This document shows positions 1-12,600 of a stretch of 64,000 nt of DNA, in pieces. Within the stretch, counting starts at the first letter, position 1. Each line of letters opens with the position of its first letter. The notes under the pieces are model-generated. The model saw only the letters and a list, made by a program, of their open reading frames with translations. It did not search any database and had not been told where the DNA came from. Origin of the DNA: Branchiostoma floridae (Eukaryota > Chordata > Leptocardii > Amphioxiformes > Branchiostomatidae). Location: the NCBI RefSeq assembly GCF_000003815.2, contig NC_049997.1:11132490-11196489 (forward strand). Reading direction: 5' to 3'. A program made the translations under genes and the position numbers.

Positions 1-215
1 AATCGTCGTCGGATCGTATTTTCGCCAAATGTGACAGAGGTATTAAGCTATGCAGATTAGTCTTACGATCGTCTTACCATCGTTAACTGAGGACACTCTT
101 CAGATAGTTGTGCATATCGTACAAAACTCAGCTGCTTTGGAACTTCTGTCACAGCCTATTGAAAATTCTTTAATACTAAAATACGACACTCTACGAAAAA
201 TGTGACCACGCCATT
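1..215. repeat. Partial repeat related to the 190-bp unit at 20.4 kb
   Basis: The stretch carries CGTCGTCGGATCGTA-like words. Its part AAATACGAC...AATGTGAC near 179-206 resembles the same word order at about 20509-20535. It looks like a fragment of the GTCACA/CGTACGA family of short elements. The left end is cut off by the window. Confidence 0.35.
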
Positions 216-256
216 ATGGAGGGGCTTGGTGGCGCATTAGATCTGTCTCTTCTTCT

Positions 257-394
257 AATCTCCAAGCAGATCCTACGGTGCCATAAGATAGTATCAAACC
301 TGGCCAAGGAGTATAGCTGGCCAAAGGGAGTCAAACGGGCACCAAAGGCTGGGTTTGATACTATATTACGCCACCGTGGATCTGCTTGGAGATT
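257..394. mobile_element. Short foldback element (MITE-like), CTCCAAGCAGA family
   Basis: The ends are inverted repeats of about 40 bases. AATCTCCAAGCAGATCC at 257-273 mirrors the right end at 378-394, and the match continues through the ATAGTATCAAACC words. The centre carries a second small palindrome around GAGTATAGCTGGCC. It sits just downstream of exon 23 and encodes nothing. Confidence 0.7.
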
Positions 395-439
395 ATCTTC
401 TTCAACATCAGGCCGACAGATTAACGTCATTAGTCCGTA

Positions 440-550
440 ACTACAAAATCAGTATTGGAAAAACACGGACACGGCCGGGATTCGAGCCCACAACCTTGTA
501 GGATCTTGTAGTCCAGGATTGGACCACTGAAACTAAGCATGTCACTGTAA
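440..550 (-). repeat. tRNA-derived sequence (SINE-like)
   Basis: Read on the minus strand, GGCTCGAATCC (plus 478-488) fits an RNA polymerase III B box. About 40 bases upstream, TAGTTTCAGTGG fits a loose A box. No closed acceptor stem is seen, so this is a tRNA-derived repeat rather than a working tRNA gene. Confidence 0.5.
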
Positions 551-589
551 GTCTTAGAAGAAAGGAGCCTCCGGGGGGCCATAACCTAC

Positions 590-686
590 AGTTCCTCTCC
601 ACAGTTACTCTGCCTCTCCATCCTGTACCCGTCCAACAGGTCACGGAAGACTTCAGGAGCGGTCTTGTCGGGGTAGGGGGTTCCTC
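590..686 (-). CDS. Exon 23: kinase C-lobe, last exon inside the window
   Basis: Residues 819-850: GGTPYPDKTAPEVFRDLLDG then YRMERQSNCGEEL, matching the FGFR GGSPYPG...GHRMDKPSNCTNELY segment. The donor GTAGGT is inferred, since reading through gives an in-frame TAG. The remaining C-lobe (the CW...RP helix) must lie before base 1. Confidence 0.85.
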
Positions 687-3600
687 CTGAAAAAAGACAA
701 CAGGGTTGTTCTTAGCGTCTCACATGGATCAAACTTGTTGCTACCTGATATATCTGTTGAAAAGAAGCAGTACAACCTTGGTATTCCGAAATAGAAGCTT
801 TGGTGATTTAGTCACTTTTGATTTAGAGAAATGCTGACGTGTTGATACATCTGTCTTATCTTAGTTGACATGTATTCCAACCTTAAAATCAAAAATGAAA
901 ATACAAAATGTGTTACCTAAAGAGACAATCTCGTGCAGTGTGACTGCGAAGGACCATCTGCGAAGAAAGGACAAAGATCTATTCAAGAAGATACCAAAGG
1001 AGCAATTCCATTACTCTGAAAGACATGGTTCTGTTTGGTCACACAGTGGTAAATTTTGACAACCAGATAAACATTGAGCATCACTAACGAAGCAAAAAGG
1101 GACAGTTGACTTACACATCGCTTTTGTGGGTACACCTGTTGGTCTTGATGGACTCCAGAGCGGCCCACCTCACCGGACGTTTGTTCTGAAAACGGCACAA
1201 GTCACCAGTGACAAACACCTCGAGAGATTTTTTGTATTTATTTTCAAAATGCTGCTGTCCATGGGTCCAGACACAGAGTAATCATAAGTCAACAAAGAAA
1301 GTTTGTCCTGACAGTGCCTAGATACTAGATTCACTAGATACAAATACATTGAAATCCTAAACAACATGTCGAGTTGGATATTCCGGGCTTAGCTATAGAT
1401 GGATCATAGATGCGACAAGGTGCTACTGTTTTGATGTAGCCATCAGCCATTGCGTGTCTGTGACGCTCATGTCTTTCACTCGCTTTTCTGCTGCTGGATC
1501 GTTTATTGATAAAACTATACAAAAGACGGTGGCGATACAGTGTGGAAATGAACTGTAGTAACCTACGTTGTGTGCCTCGTCCTGTGCCTTCCAGAACTCG
1601 GAGATCTTGACGATCCACATCTCGCCGATCTGAGTCGTCTTGGCGGACAGGTAGCCGTGGATGATCTGTGAAGGGACGAGACAATTGAGACCACCTGTCA
1701 GATCTACCAGGCTGACTACGCTGGCTGTTATAGGGAGAATAATTTGCCAGGGGAGTTTTGGCACTTTTCCTACCAGAGGAGTTGGTCGGCCGCGGAGGGG
1801 AAACATGAACCTTAGCTTGGACTGGCTTCCCTGGCCAATTTCCCGATTTTATACTGAATTCAACAATCCCCGTACCCTCGCACATGAAGGCCTGGTGGAG
1901 GCTAAGTCCCCGTACGAGCTTTGGCTTTATTCTTGTGGACATTACAAGCTTTACATTCTCTCCCGTTGCTCGGTATCAGAGTCAGTATTAGGTACTGAAC
2001 AATGGAAACTTATTTTGATTCACTTCAGCCATTCTTCTAAAGGTCCATGGAGGACGTGTGTAGATGCCAAATATCAACTTTGTTAACAGAATTTTTGTAT
2101 CTGAATGTCAAGAAACGTTTTAAGAAGCTTCCACGTACCCCTTGTTCCTCGAGGTACTTCATCCCCCTAGCGATATCCAGGGAGATCTGCAGCAGCCGCC
2201 CGGCCGAGAGACTGGACAGGGCCCTCTTCACCTCCACCTGAGAAAATGTAAAGTTTAAATAGATTTTTACCGAAATCTGACAAAATTCAGTGATGATTTA
2301 ACAACGTCTTGAGGTTTGATAATGCCTTACAGATCATTCTTCTTTCGTCTTAGGTGTTCTCTTCTTTGACCCGTTGATATTTAGAAATATCTATTTGAGA
2401 AGGTCAGACGACAGCTTGTCGGACAACGGTCGAACGTCGGACAACGGTCTTATCCACTGAAATGCAAATAGGGACACCAAGATGGCGGTGGATGCACCGA
2501 TGACGTCACTTGACTACACACCTGGTTCCCCATGTGGCTGACGCCATTCCGGATGGACTCGTACTCCTCCAGCTTCCGGCTGTCTCGGAGGAAGTCCCGA
2601 AGATTGCCGAACGGCGCGTGCTCCATCGCTATGTACAAATCACCTGGGGTTGAAAAGGAAGCAGAAGAGTTTTGCCAAAGACATCAGTTTTGTTTATTAA
2701 CTCCATATTGAACAGAATGGCACAACGCATCATTTCTGTTAACTAGGTGTACTGGGGAAGAAGTCGGTTATTCATCTTGTGTAGCGCTGAAGGATTGGCC
2801 AAGACGTCGTTACGTCTTGATTTTTATTCTTAAGAATAATGCCTTTCCCCATTATGAAGATGACTTTCGATGCATTTTATTGTTTTTATGGTCTTCATGC
2901 TTTACTTACCATTATACCTACAGCCCCCTATCAACCCGATGACGTTGATATTGTTGCCCACTGCACACATGACGTCAATCTCGTTCATGAAGTCCCTGCT
3001 GTCCTGGTCGGAAGCGCCACCTATCGGATCATAACAACAGCGTTATTACTGGCAATATCGTCATCATCATCATTATCAGCAATACCATCAATAGCGATAG
3101 TTACATCAGTGAGCAATGTGACTGAGCAAGGAGCTTATGGACTTAGTGACTGAGCAAGCATGGAGGTCTATTCTGAACTAGTTGACCATATCATTTGCAT
3201 ACAGAATACAAGGAATCGACGTTTTCTTGAATGAAAATCCACACAAATATAAATTACCGTTCAAAATATTGATGACAGCCGGGATTTCCTTGCCCTCCTT
3301 GTTGACCACGCCCTCCGCTATTCTGCCTAAGCTACCATATTCCTGGACTGTCTCCCCGACCGTCAGGCTCGTCCAGGGAATGGTGGGATACGGCGGGTCC
3401 TTCTCTTCCAGGGGTGCGATCTGAGGCGTCTCCGATTCTTGTTCGAAGGCTGCGTTTTCGAACTGCGTTACATTCGACTGAAAAATATAGATAAAGATGA
3501 ATAGATAAAAGAAAGAGAAAGGTTCAAATGCTTACGTAAGTTGGGAGTTTTCGAAACAGGATTTCCGCCGTCTTAGATGGTTTGGGCATGTTGAAAGATC

Positions 3601-6600
3601 GAGTGACTGCATAAATAAGATCACCGAACTGAAAGTGACTGGCAACAGAGGTCGTGTTAGACCAAGAAAAACCTGGAGGGACTGTGCCAGGAGGGACTTG
3701 AAGGAGTGCGGCCTGACAGGGGTCGACCCACTGGACAGAGCCAAATGGAAGCGAAGTGTGAAGACTAGCCGACTGCTGCCTACCCCTGCGTCAGGGACCC
3801 AAGCAGCAGTATAATCAAACAAAGGATACTGAGTGAGTGATTTGAATATGTAATTGCCACCACGAGAGTCTATCTGCCTTGCTGTCTACAAATAATGAAG
3901 ACAAGTAGTATTAAAATTCTAAAAGTTATCCAGTATTCAGCAGTAACGTTGGATCTTCAATTAAAAGGATATTCAAAAGTCTCAACATTGACATTTCATC
4001 AATGTTATTACTGCTGCGTCAATAGATCTAGAACTTGGACTTTTAGAAAATGCATTTTGAGAAATGTTCAGAACACGTAAAGCATTAGATTACTTACAGA
4101 GTACAAGTCCACCCATGGCTCGATCTTGTCTTCCTTCGGCTCGTAAGCTGTTCGGTTCTTCCTGGCTCTTGTGACGTATCTGAAAAAAAATATCATTGCA
4201 TTACATTGATGTAGGCTGTGTATTACATTGATGTAGGCTGTGGATACATTCCTCTGAATCCATTGTATCCCTGGCTCGTTTTGAAGTTTTGAACCACTCG
4301 CAAACATGTATCGGTTTTCCAGAATATCTTAAAGATAAGCAAATTTGCTGATGCTGACAGGCGCCACCTCTCTAATCACAGGAATAAGGCTGCATTTCAG
4401 TATTTCATATGCATATTCTTAACAATGGGAATCATGGGAGAAAGAGGCTGTCAAAAATCACCTACCCGACTTTTAGAACATGAAAAACTCACATTGGCAT
4501 GGTTGTCCGACCTCTGAAGAGTAAATTAACGACAAAAAAAGGAAAAAATTTACGGCGGAATTATATTATATGCCATCAAAACATAGGTGGGAGACCTTTT
4601 CACCCCTTTCACTGCATGTAAACAACACCAAAACACCTAACTTCTAAGGCCTACTGCAGCCGCAAATGTCACTAAAAATCTGTTTTTTTCAACATAATAT
4701 AGAAGCTACAACCCTTACCTATAATATGCACCTCCAAAATCCAAACATATGCCAAGAAAAACAATTTTACAGCCACTTTTCCCAAGCCTACCTAAGCATT
4801 CTGTATGGGCTAAAACTGGGTCATCTGCGCAAGTCCGGAAATACCGAAATTTGCCCATAAGCGGCGGTCTAGGGCCTCCAGACTCATGTCGGCTGAGGAA
4901 CCACATCCCAACAGCGACGTCACAGCACCAAGCTACCGCCCCCCAAACGATCGCTACAACCTGAGGAACAGGAAACGCTCGCTTCCCTCACCCGAGCAAC
5001 GCACACATCCGGCAACTAAAAAACAGAACGCAGAACGATTTCAGGTCGCTGTAGGCCTTGTTCCATCATCCAGTCAAGGAGTCCCGAAACCTGCTCGTGA
5101 CCTACACACCAAAACCGTTTCCCACATAACCACCCCTCCACTCACCACCGATGTTCCACCTTTGGACCTCCGGACTACGTGTGAGGATCCCTGTCGGCCA
5201 TGCCCGCGACAATCCTCCTGATTCAANNNNNNNNNNNNNNNNNNNNNNNNNNNNNNNNNNNNNNNNNNNNNNNNNNNNNNNNNNNNNNNNNNNNNNNNNN
5301 NNNNNNNNNNNNNNNNNNNNNNNNNNNNNNNNNNNNNNNNNNNNNNNNNNNNNNNNNNNNNNNNNNNNNNNNNNNNNNNNNNNNNNNNNNNNNNNNNNNN
5401 NNNNNNNNNNNNNNNNNNNNNNNNNNNNNNNNNNNNNNNNNNNNNNNNNNNNNNNNNNNNNNNNNNNNNNNNNNNNNNNNNNNNNNNNNNNNNNNNNNNN
5501 NNNNNNNNNNNNNNNNNNNNNNNNNNNNNNNNNNNNNNNNNNNNNNNNNNNNNNNNNNNNNNNNNNNNNNNNNNNNNNNNNNNNNNNNNNNNNNNNNNNN
5601 NNNNNNNNNNNNNNNNNNNNNNNNNNNNNNNNNNNNNNNNNNNNNNNNNNNNNNNNNNNNNNNNNNNNNNNNNNNNNNNNNNNNNNNNNNNNNNNNNNNN
5701 NNNNNNNNNNNNNNNNNNNNNNNNNNNNNNNNNNNNNNNNNNNNNNNNNNNNNNNNNNNNNNNNNNNNNNNNNNNNNNNNNNNNNNNNNNNNNNNNNNNN
5801 NNNNNNNNNNNNNNNNNNNNNNNNNNNNNNNNNNNNNNNNNNNNNNNNNNNNNNNNNNNNNNNNNNNNNNNNNNNNNNNNNNNNNNNNNNNNNNNNNNNN
5901 NNNNNNNNNNNNNNNNNNNNNNNNNNNNNNNNNNNNNNNNNNNNNNNNNNNNNNNNNNNNNNNNNNNNNNNNNNNNNNNNNNNNNNNNNNNNNNNNNNNN
6001 NNNNNNNNNNNNNNNNNNNNNNNNNNNNNNNNNNNNNNNNNNNNNNNNNNNNNNNNNNNNNNNNNNNNNNNNNNNNNNNNNNNNNNNNNNNNCTAAGGTT
6101 AGATCTAGAAAGAAAACTACACAATATCAACGATGATGTTAATCTTGACAATATCTGGAGAGGGTGGATATTCGACGTTACCGAATCTGTTGAGCTTTGT
6201 GTTCCCAAAATGTGTGTTAAACGATCATCTTCATTACCTTGGTTCGACGGTGAAGTCAGACATGCGCGCAACAAAAGAAGACGGCATGGCGATTAGCCAA
6301 ACGAACTAACAGTCCTTCACATTGGAGCAAGTTTAGAAAACTCAGAAACGACCTTCAAAGACTCATTAAGACAAAGTACAACTCGTTTCTGAACAATCTT
6401 GGCTCGCTAGTACAGACGGACCCGAAAAGGTTCTGGTCTTTTTTTTAGATCTAAAACCAAATCCAAATGCCTTCTGGCCGTCTTGAATTCAGCTAGCGCC
6501 GTAGCAAGCTCCGCTATAGAGAAGGCTGTCATGTTTAACGATTACTTTCATTCAGTCTTCACTTTATCTAATGATACCCTTTGTCTGCCTGAAACCGCTG

Positions 6601-9600
6601 TTTTCGAACATCCATGTCTAGGAAATATTTTATTTTCAATTGAAGAAGTCCAAAATGTACTGTCTAGACTCGATTGCTCAAAGGCTATTGGTCCAGATGG
6701 ACTTTCTCCTACCGTATTTCGAGAGTGCGCACATGTGATCGCTCCTCACCTGACTGCATTGTTTAACAGAAGTTTGAGCCAGGGCTGGGTTCCTGCGCAG
6801 TGGAAGGATGCAAATATTTGTCCTGTCTTTAAAAAAGGCCGGAAAGATTTAGTAGACAATTACCGCCCAATTTCTCTTCTTAGTATTGTTGGAAAGATAA
6901 TGGAAAGGTGTTTGTTTAATCGTATCTTTCCTCATTTAAAGCACTTGATCTATATATCCATTACAACACGGTTTCATCAAGGGCAGATCATCATCGACAC
7001 AGCTCCTTGAAATTTACCATGAAATTGGCGGGATTTTAGATCGAGGTGGCCAAGTAGACATTATATATTTGGATTTTTCCAAGGCATTTGACTGCGTTTC
7101 TCACCAGCTGTTAGTCCATAAGCTCAAAATGTATGGTATTCATTCTACTTTACTTTCCTGGTTCCATAGTTATCTTTCATGTAGGAGGCAACGTGTAATG
7201 GTCGAGGGTATGTGTTCGGATTGGCTGCCAGTAGTATCGGGAGTGCCCCAAGGGTCAATTTTAGGTCCCCTCCTTTTCTTATTATATATCAACGATCTTC
7301 CATCCGTAGTAAGCAACAAAATGGGCCTCTACGCTGACGACTCCAAATGCTACAAACATGTATCTACTGTTTTAGATTGTGTATCACTCCAGAGAGATAT
7401 TGATTGCATGTACGATTGGAGTAATACTTGGCAAATGAATTTTAATCCTGACAAATGTAAAATTCTCAGGATAAGCAGATCTAGAAATCCTATTACTTTT
7501 ACGTACAAAATGAATGACACGGTCCTCGAGTCTGTTCCTGAATTTACCGACTTAGGGGTATTAGCTACGTGAAATTTAACTTTCGATTCTCATGTACATA
7601 ATATCATTTCGAGAGCAAATTCAGCTCTCGGCTTTTTAAAGAGATCTGTAGGTTTCAATGCCCCTGTAAATGTAAAAAAAAATGCTATATCTCACTTTAG
7701 TCAGAAGCAGACTTGAGTACTGCTCTGTCGTTTGGTCACCCTATACGCACAACCTCATTTCCTCAGTCGAAAAAGTTCAAAGACGTGCCTCCAAGTATAT
7801 TCTTAATGATTACACAGCAGACTACAAGACGAGATTAATGCATTGTTCACTCTTACCTCTGTTCTACCGACGAGAAATACTAGATCTATGTTTTTTTATA
7901 TAAGTGCTTACTAGGACTTTATGATATCAATATTGACAACTTTCTAAATCTCCCACATCCCCTTTTAAGAGCACATTCACAAGCTAAACTTATCCCTGGT
8001 AAATGTCTCACTACAAACTTTCAGTACTCCTATTTTAACAGAATCGTCTACATATGGAACTCCTTACCACCTGAAATTAGAAAACTTCGGCTAAATCCAA
8101 CATTCTCAACCAATCGTTTTAAGCAGTCCGTTATTGATCATTACTTCTCTCTTTTGGCCACACATTTTGATGTCCATCTAATAAGCACTTGGACCCATTG
8201 TTCCAAGTGCTGATTGGATGCACATCTAAATGTGTGGTCAACCTATAGTTACATCATTCTCATTTGTTTGTTAACCTTAGTTTATCTGATCCCTTTTATT
8301 GTTGTTTCGTTTGGGTATTGTTTCGTATCTTGCCGTTTTTTTGTTAGAATATCTCTATGTAAAGTTCTTTGTTTTTATCTGCCCTTTCTCTATTGTTTAT
8401 TGTTATGATTTTAACTGTTGCTGGAGGTGTGGGTCATGTAAAGGTATATCCTGTTACCCACACCGTACATAACTTTTTCTGTAAAGTTTAATAAATAAAT
8501 TTGAAGTAATTATGTAGCTTGAAAGTGACGCAATAGCCAAATGCTCACCTTCCCAACACTATAACTGCAACGATGGCGACGAGCAACAGAAATCCCAGAA
8601 TCCCACCGATGATGTACAGGAGTTGCTTGTCCTCATTGGATGTTTGCTGCGCAGGGGGTTGTGGGACAGGTTCTACAGGAAACGGAAATGACGACATGGA
8701 GGTATAAATGTAAAGTTCTTACGGACATAGTTCGCGTATGTCGTTGTACCTTGTCCACCGTTTGCCATTGCAATCATCTTCAAGCAGATGTTGGGTTAAA
8801 GACCGTAACGTTTTCTGACAGGCGGAATTCTCTGACAGCTTCATACTTTAACATTTACGGTATTCCACTACAACATCTGCTTAAAGGTACTAAATTCACC
8901 GAATGGAAGATGTTATTTTCTATGCTATGGTACCTCTAACTATGTTGACATGCAAGACATTCTAACATGCAGGGTAACGAACATGCGTACATGCAGACAT
9001 GTTACTACTATGGTTAGCTGCACGGGACAAACGAGTACACAAACACGTGACGAACGCACCGTAAACTGAAACTGAAAAAAAAAATCGCGGATGGCGATGA
9101 TAGCTGCCAAACGCACGGAACCTGTCAGAACTGCATGCAAACGTAAGTCAAGCGCGTACATGAACATCTGCGAAGCGCTTGGATGCTGTATTCCATGAGC
9201 TGTGCGGAGGAGGTCTCTCTTTGGGATATTCTCCAGGTAGACCAACAGATATCCATTTTGCATATATTTTAGTAAGTTGAAATGTAGAATTCATTCTTCA
9301 TTTTATATTTTTGAAAGGCTAAGTTTTTGTTCACCTAGTCTCGACAAAACTTTCAATGTTCCAAAATATCTTTGCCAGATTTGACCCTCTACGAAAGGCC
9401 ATCATTGCAACAGCTGCTTATCTATGGGAGTGCTCAATTCATTGTGTGCATTTTTCATGTCCTTAACCGTGCATTCATTTGGTTTACACACCAGAAAAGT
9501 CCTTAGGCCATGTGAAAATGTGAGAAGTGTGAAAATTTATCCACATCACCGCTCTTTACCACAGACATCATGAAATACCGCTTGGTGACGAAGGCGTACC

Positions 9601-12600
9601 CTGGTTACCAGATTTCTACAAACCTACAGGCCGATCTCATCAGTACAAAAGCTCTGTAAGCCGACAAGGCAACTCTACTAGTCCCTTAAGGAAGTAGAGC
9701 TTCCTTGGCGCCATACAGGGCTAACCAGTTACTCTCCAATCTGAGGTTTAAGATTGCTATCTTCTGATTGGTACCAGTTTTCTGACAGCCGACTCACCCA
9801 ACCAATCAGAAGTAAGTAAAGATCGACCAATCAGAAGAAGAAGATTGCTAACTTCCGATTGGTATCCGTTTTCTGACAGCCGACTCATCCAACCAATTAG
9901 AAGAAAAAGATCGACCAATCAGAAGAGGAATACGATCGACTAATCAGAAGAAGATTACGATCTACCAATTAGACGAAGGTAATAATCAACCAATCAGAAA
10001 AGGTAACGATCAACCAATCAGAAGAAGGTAACGATCAACCAATTAGAAGAAGGTAACGATCAACTAATCAGAAGAAGATAACGATCAACCAATCAGAAAA
10101 AAGGTAACGATCAACCAATCAGAAGAAGGTAACGATCTCCTCCATCAACCCCTGTTTGGAAATTATTGGCTGATGAGACTGTAGCCAGTGATAGTCTGGT
10201 AACCAGGGTAATGTTACGTGACATGTGGATACCTGTACACCCGTCTGGAACGCTACAAGGGCGGAAATCTTTGCTATCCCCGGCACAAGGAACCCGACGG
10301 CACGTGCGATTTCTGGTTTGTATGCCGTCACAATCTTTGTTGCACGGGCTCCATGGAGACCAGTCGTCCCAGTGTCCTTCCTCTGTGTACGTAAGATAGG
10401 TTCGGCATCTTCAAGACTTTTCCTTGTCATATATCAAGATTGCCAGCGGAGCAATACTGCGGCGTCTTGCTGTTATGTCATCAGGTACGCAGCGGTCATG
10501 AATAAGCAATATTCTGTGAGCTTTGAGCACCTTATTAACGTTTTACCTTTACAGCATTGTTAAATGTTTTAGATAGTACCAAACCTTTCCCCTGCGACGC
10601 ACGGTCAATCACATATGTACCATGGCATAGGCACAAAAAAACTGGTTCTGTTGTATGCCTCAAATGTACCTTTGCGGAAAAGATCTTGCTCTATTTGGTT
10701 TTATCTTTTTTTGTATGTGTTTAGCAATTAGAGATGTAGGGACTTTGATAAACAAAATGAACTGAAATCTTAATGTTTTGCCTACATTACATCCGAAAAG
10801 TGCCAGACCTTTGATAACTCAAAATTCGCCTTATGTGTCGAGATATATGATTTCTTTTAAACAAATAACAGCAACCTTAAGACCGTGCAGAAATTGTCCA
10901 AGCACCATCAAAGTTTTTCTGTTAAACTTTTATTCAAACGTCATAAAATGCGGTATGTGCTGCATGATATCGGAAAAAATTGACGTTTACGTTGATACTT
11001 AAATTTCGGACTTACTGCAAAATCTTCTTTGGACACAAATTATGTGATATGACGCGCCCCCATATGCATACAAAAATAACTGGCAGTTGAGAGAAAAAGC
11101 GCAAAAAATAGTTCTAAAATCGTTGCTATCTTAACCCAATTGCGAGGTAATGAATGAAGTGAAGACAGAGTGAACACCTATTGAGACACAGCGTGGCTTG
11201 TGGCATTAGTTTGCGTATTGCAGAAGTTAGAGGAGCATTTTAGTCATATTTCAACAGCTTTTAAGACTTAGAAGTTAAGGCATAAGTCACATAACAGGGA
11301 GATGAATAAGATTAGAACAAAATTTTTAAGCATGTCCGCATAAAAATGAACAACTATACAAATATGTCAACGATTTGTTACAAGTATGTACAAAATTACA
11401 TCTACATTGTCATCATACGAGAAGCCATAAATTTGTTTACCATATTTAGCAACATTTGATAAAACACCTTGGTACACTATTTGAAATCTATTATCCATCG
11501 CCCTGTTGCATTTTACTGTAATATATAAGAACTCACAGCAGTGAGAGGGCTAAAGAGTCTTTAAAATTCCATTTACCGAATTTACAGTTATATGAAACAG
11601 GCAAATTGTGAAAAATTTATTCTAAACTTTTCTATTGATTGCACAAATACAAAACCAGTTTTGACCTGGCTTCCCTACCTGTTCCATTGAGAACTGTGAC
11701 CACTACGGTCGCGTCGTCAGTAGACAGCTTCTGAAATGTGGTTGTCTCGACAGCTCTCACCTGCAATGCACAGTATAGTAATCCTCCATCAGTCTCAGAG
11801 GAATTGTTAATATCATTAACTTGATAATGACTTTGGACGGACATAGAAGCCAACTGTCTGTATTGTTTGCCATACAATTTTTCCAGGATGATGTTTGTCT
11901 TTAATTCAGTGATAAAAGTATGTCGTTACAATGTATGTAAATCTATACACATTTATGCTCACCGTCATGCGGTACTCCCTCTGGGTGTCTATGTCCAACT
12001 GGTTGGCGTCCACGATGAGGTAGCCCGTATCTGTGACGTCGAATCTGCCGCTAGTGTCTGTCAGCTCGTAGCGTAGGGCTCCCTCGGGAACCACCTTCTG
12101 TAAATGGTAACATTTATGTAGATCATTAGCAAATAGAATATTTAAGGAAATCAGAGTAGGTAACAACACCGCATTTTGTTAATGATATGCTATGGAATGT
12201 CCAATCTGAGTTCATTGCAAACAATCGCGAAAAAAAAGTAAAAATGATCTCTTTTTGTAATTTTGATGTAAGGCATTATTCGACATATGTGATCATTTTT
12301 CAAGTTTCAATGCAATTAGTAAAATAATATCTTGTATTCTTTAATCTAGCAATAGCTTAAAACTGACCACCTAATACAGGTATCAACTTCTTACTATAGT
12401 CAATCTATGAGCATGTGACCATCATCCAATCAAAACCACGACCACTTACGTCAGTGAAGTCGTCATCCCTGACCTCCAACAGCAGAGGTGACTCGTCATA
12501 TTTGAAGACGATGACGGCTTGACCTGTGAACTCTCGCACATAACCTTTGAACTCTGCCTCCCCGGTGGAGATGAAGAAGTACGGCTTGTTGACGTCATCA

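Noticed and set aside
1561-1567. Alternative donor GTTACT four bases after the chosen one in exon 20
   Set aside because: It would leave one base over and shift exon 21 out of the RPVRWAALES frame.
2910-2918. Alternative donor GTATAA for exon 17 (exon end at 2918)
   Set aside because: It leaves two bases over and breaks the frame into exon 18, while the GTAAGT site (exon end at 2910) keeps the NGDLYIAMEH continuity.
5102-6296. Long open frames of 298-390 codons
   Set aside because: They exist only because 866 unknown bases are read as open.
9800-10135. Regular repeats that might recall a CRISPR array
   Set aside because: The units are contiguous with no unique spacers, in an animal intron; it is a minisatellite.
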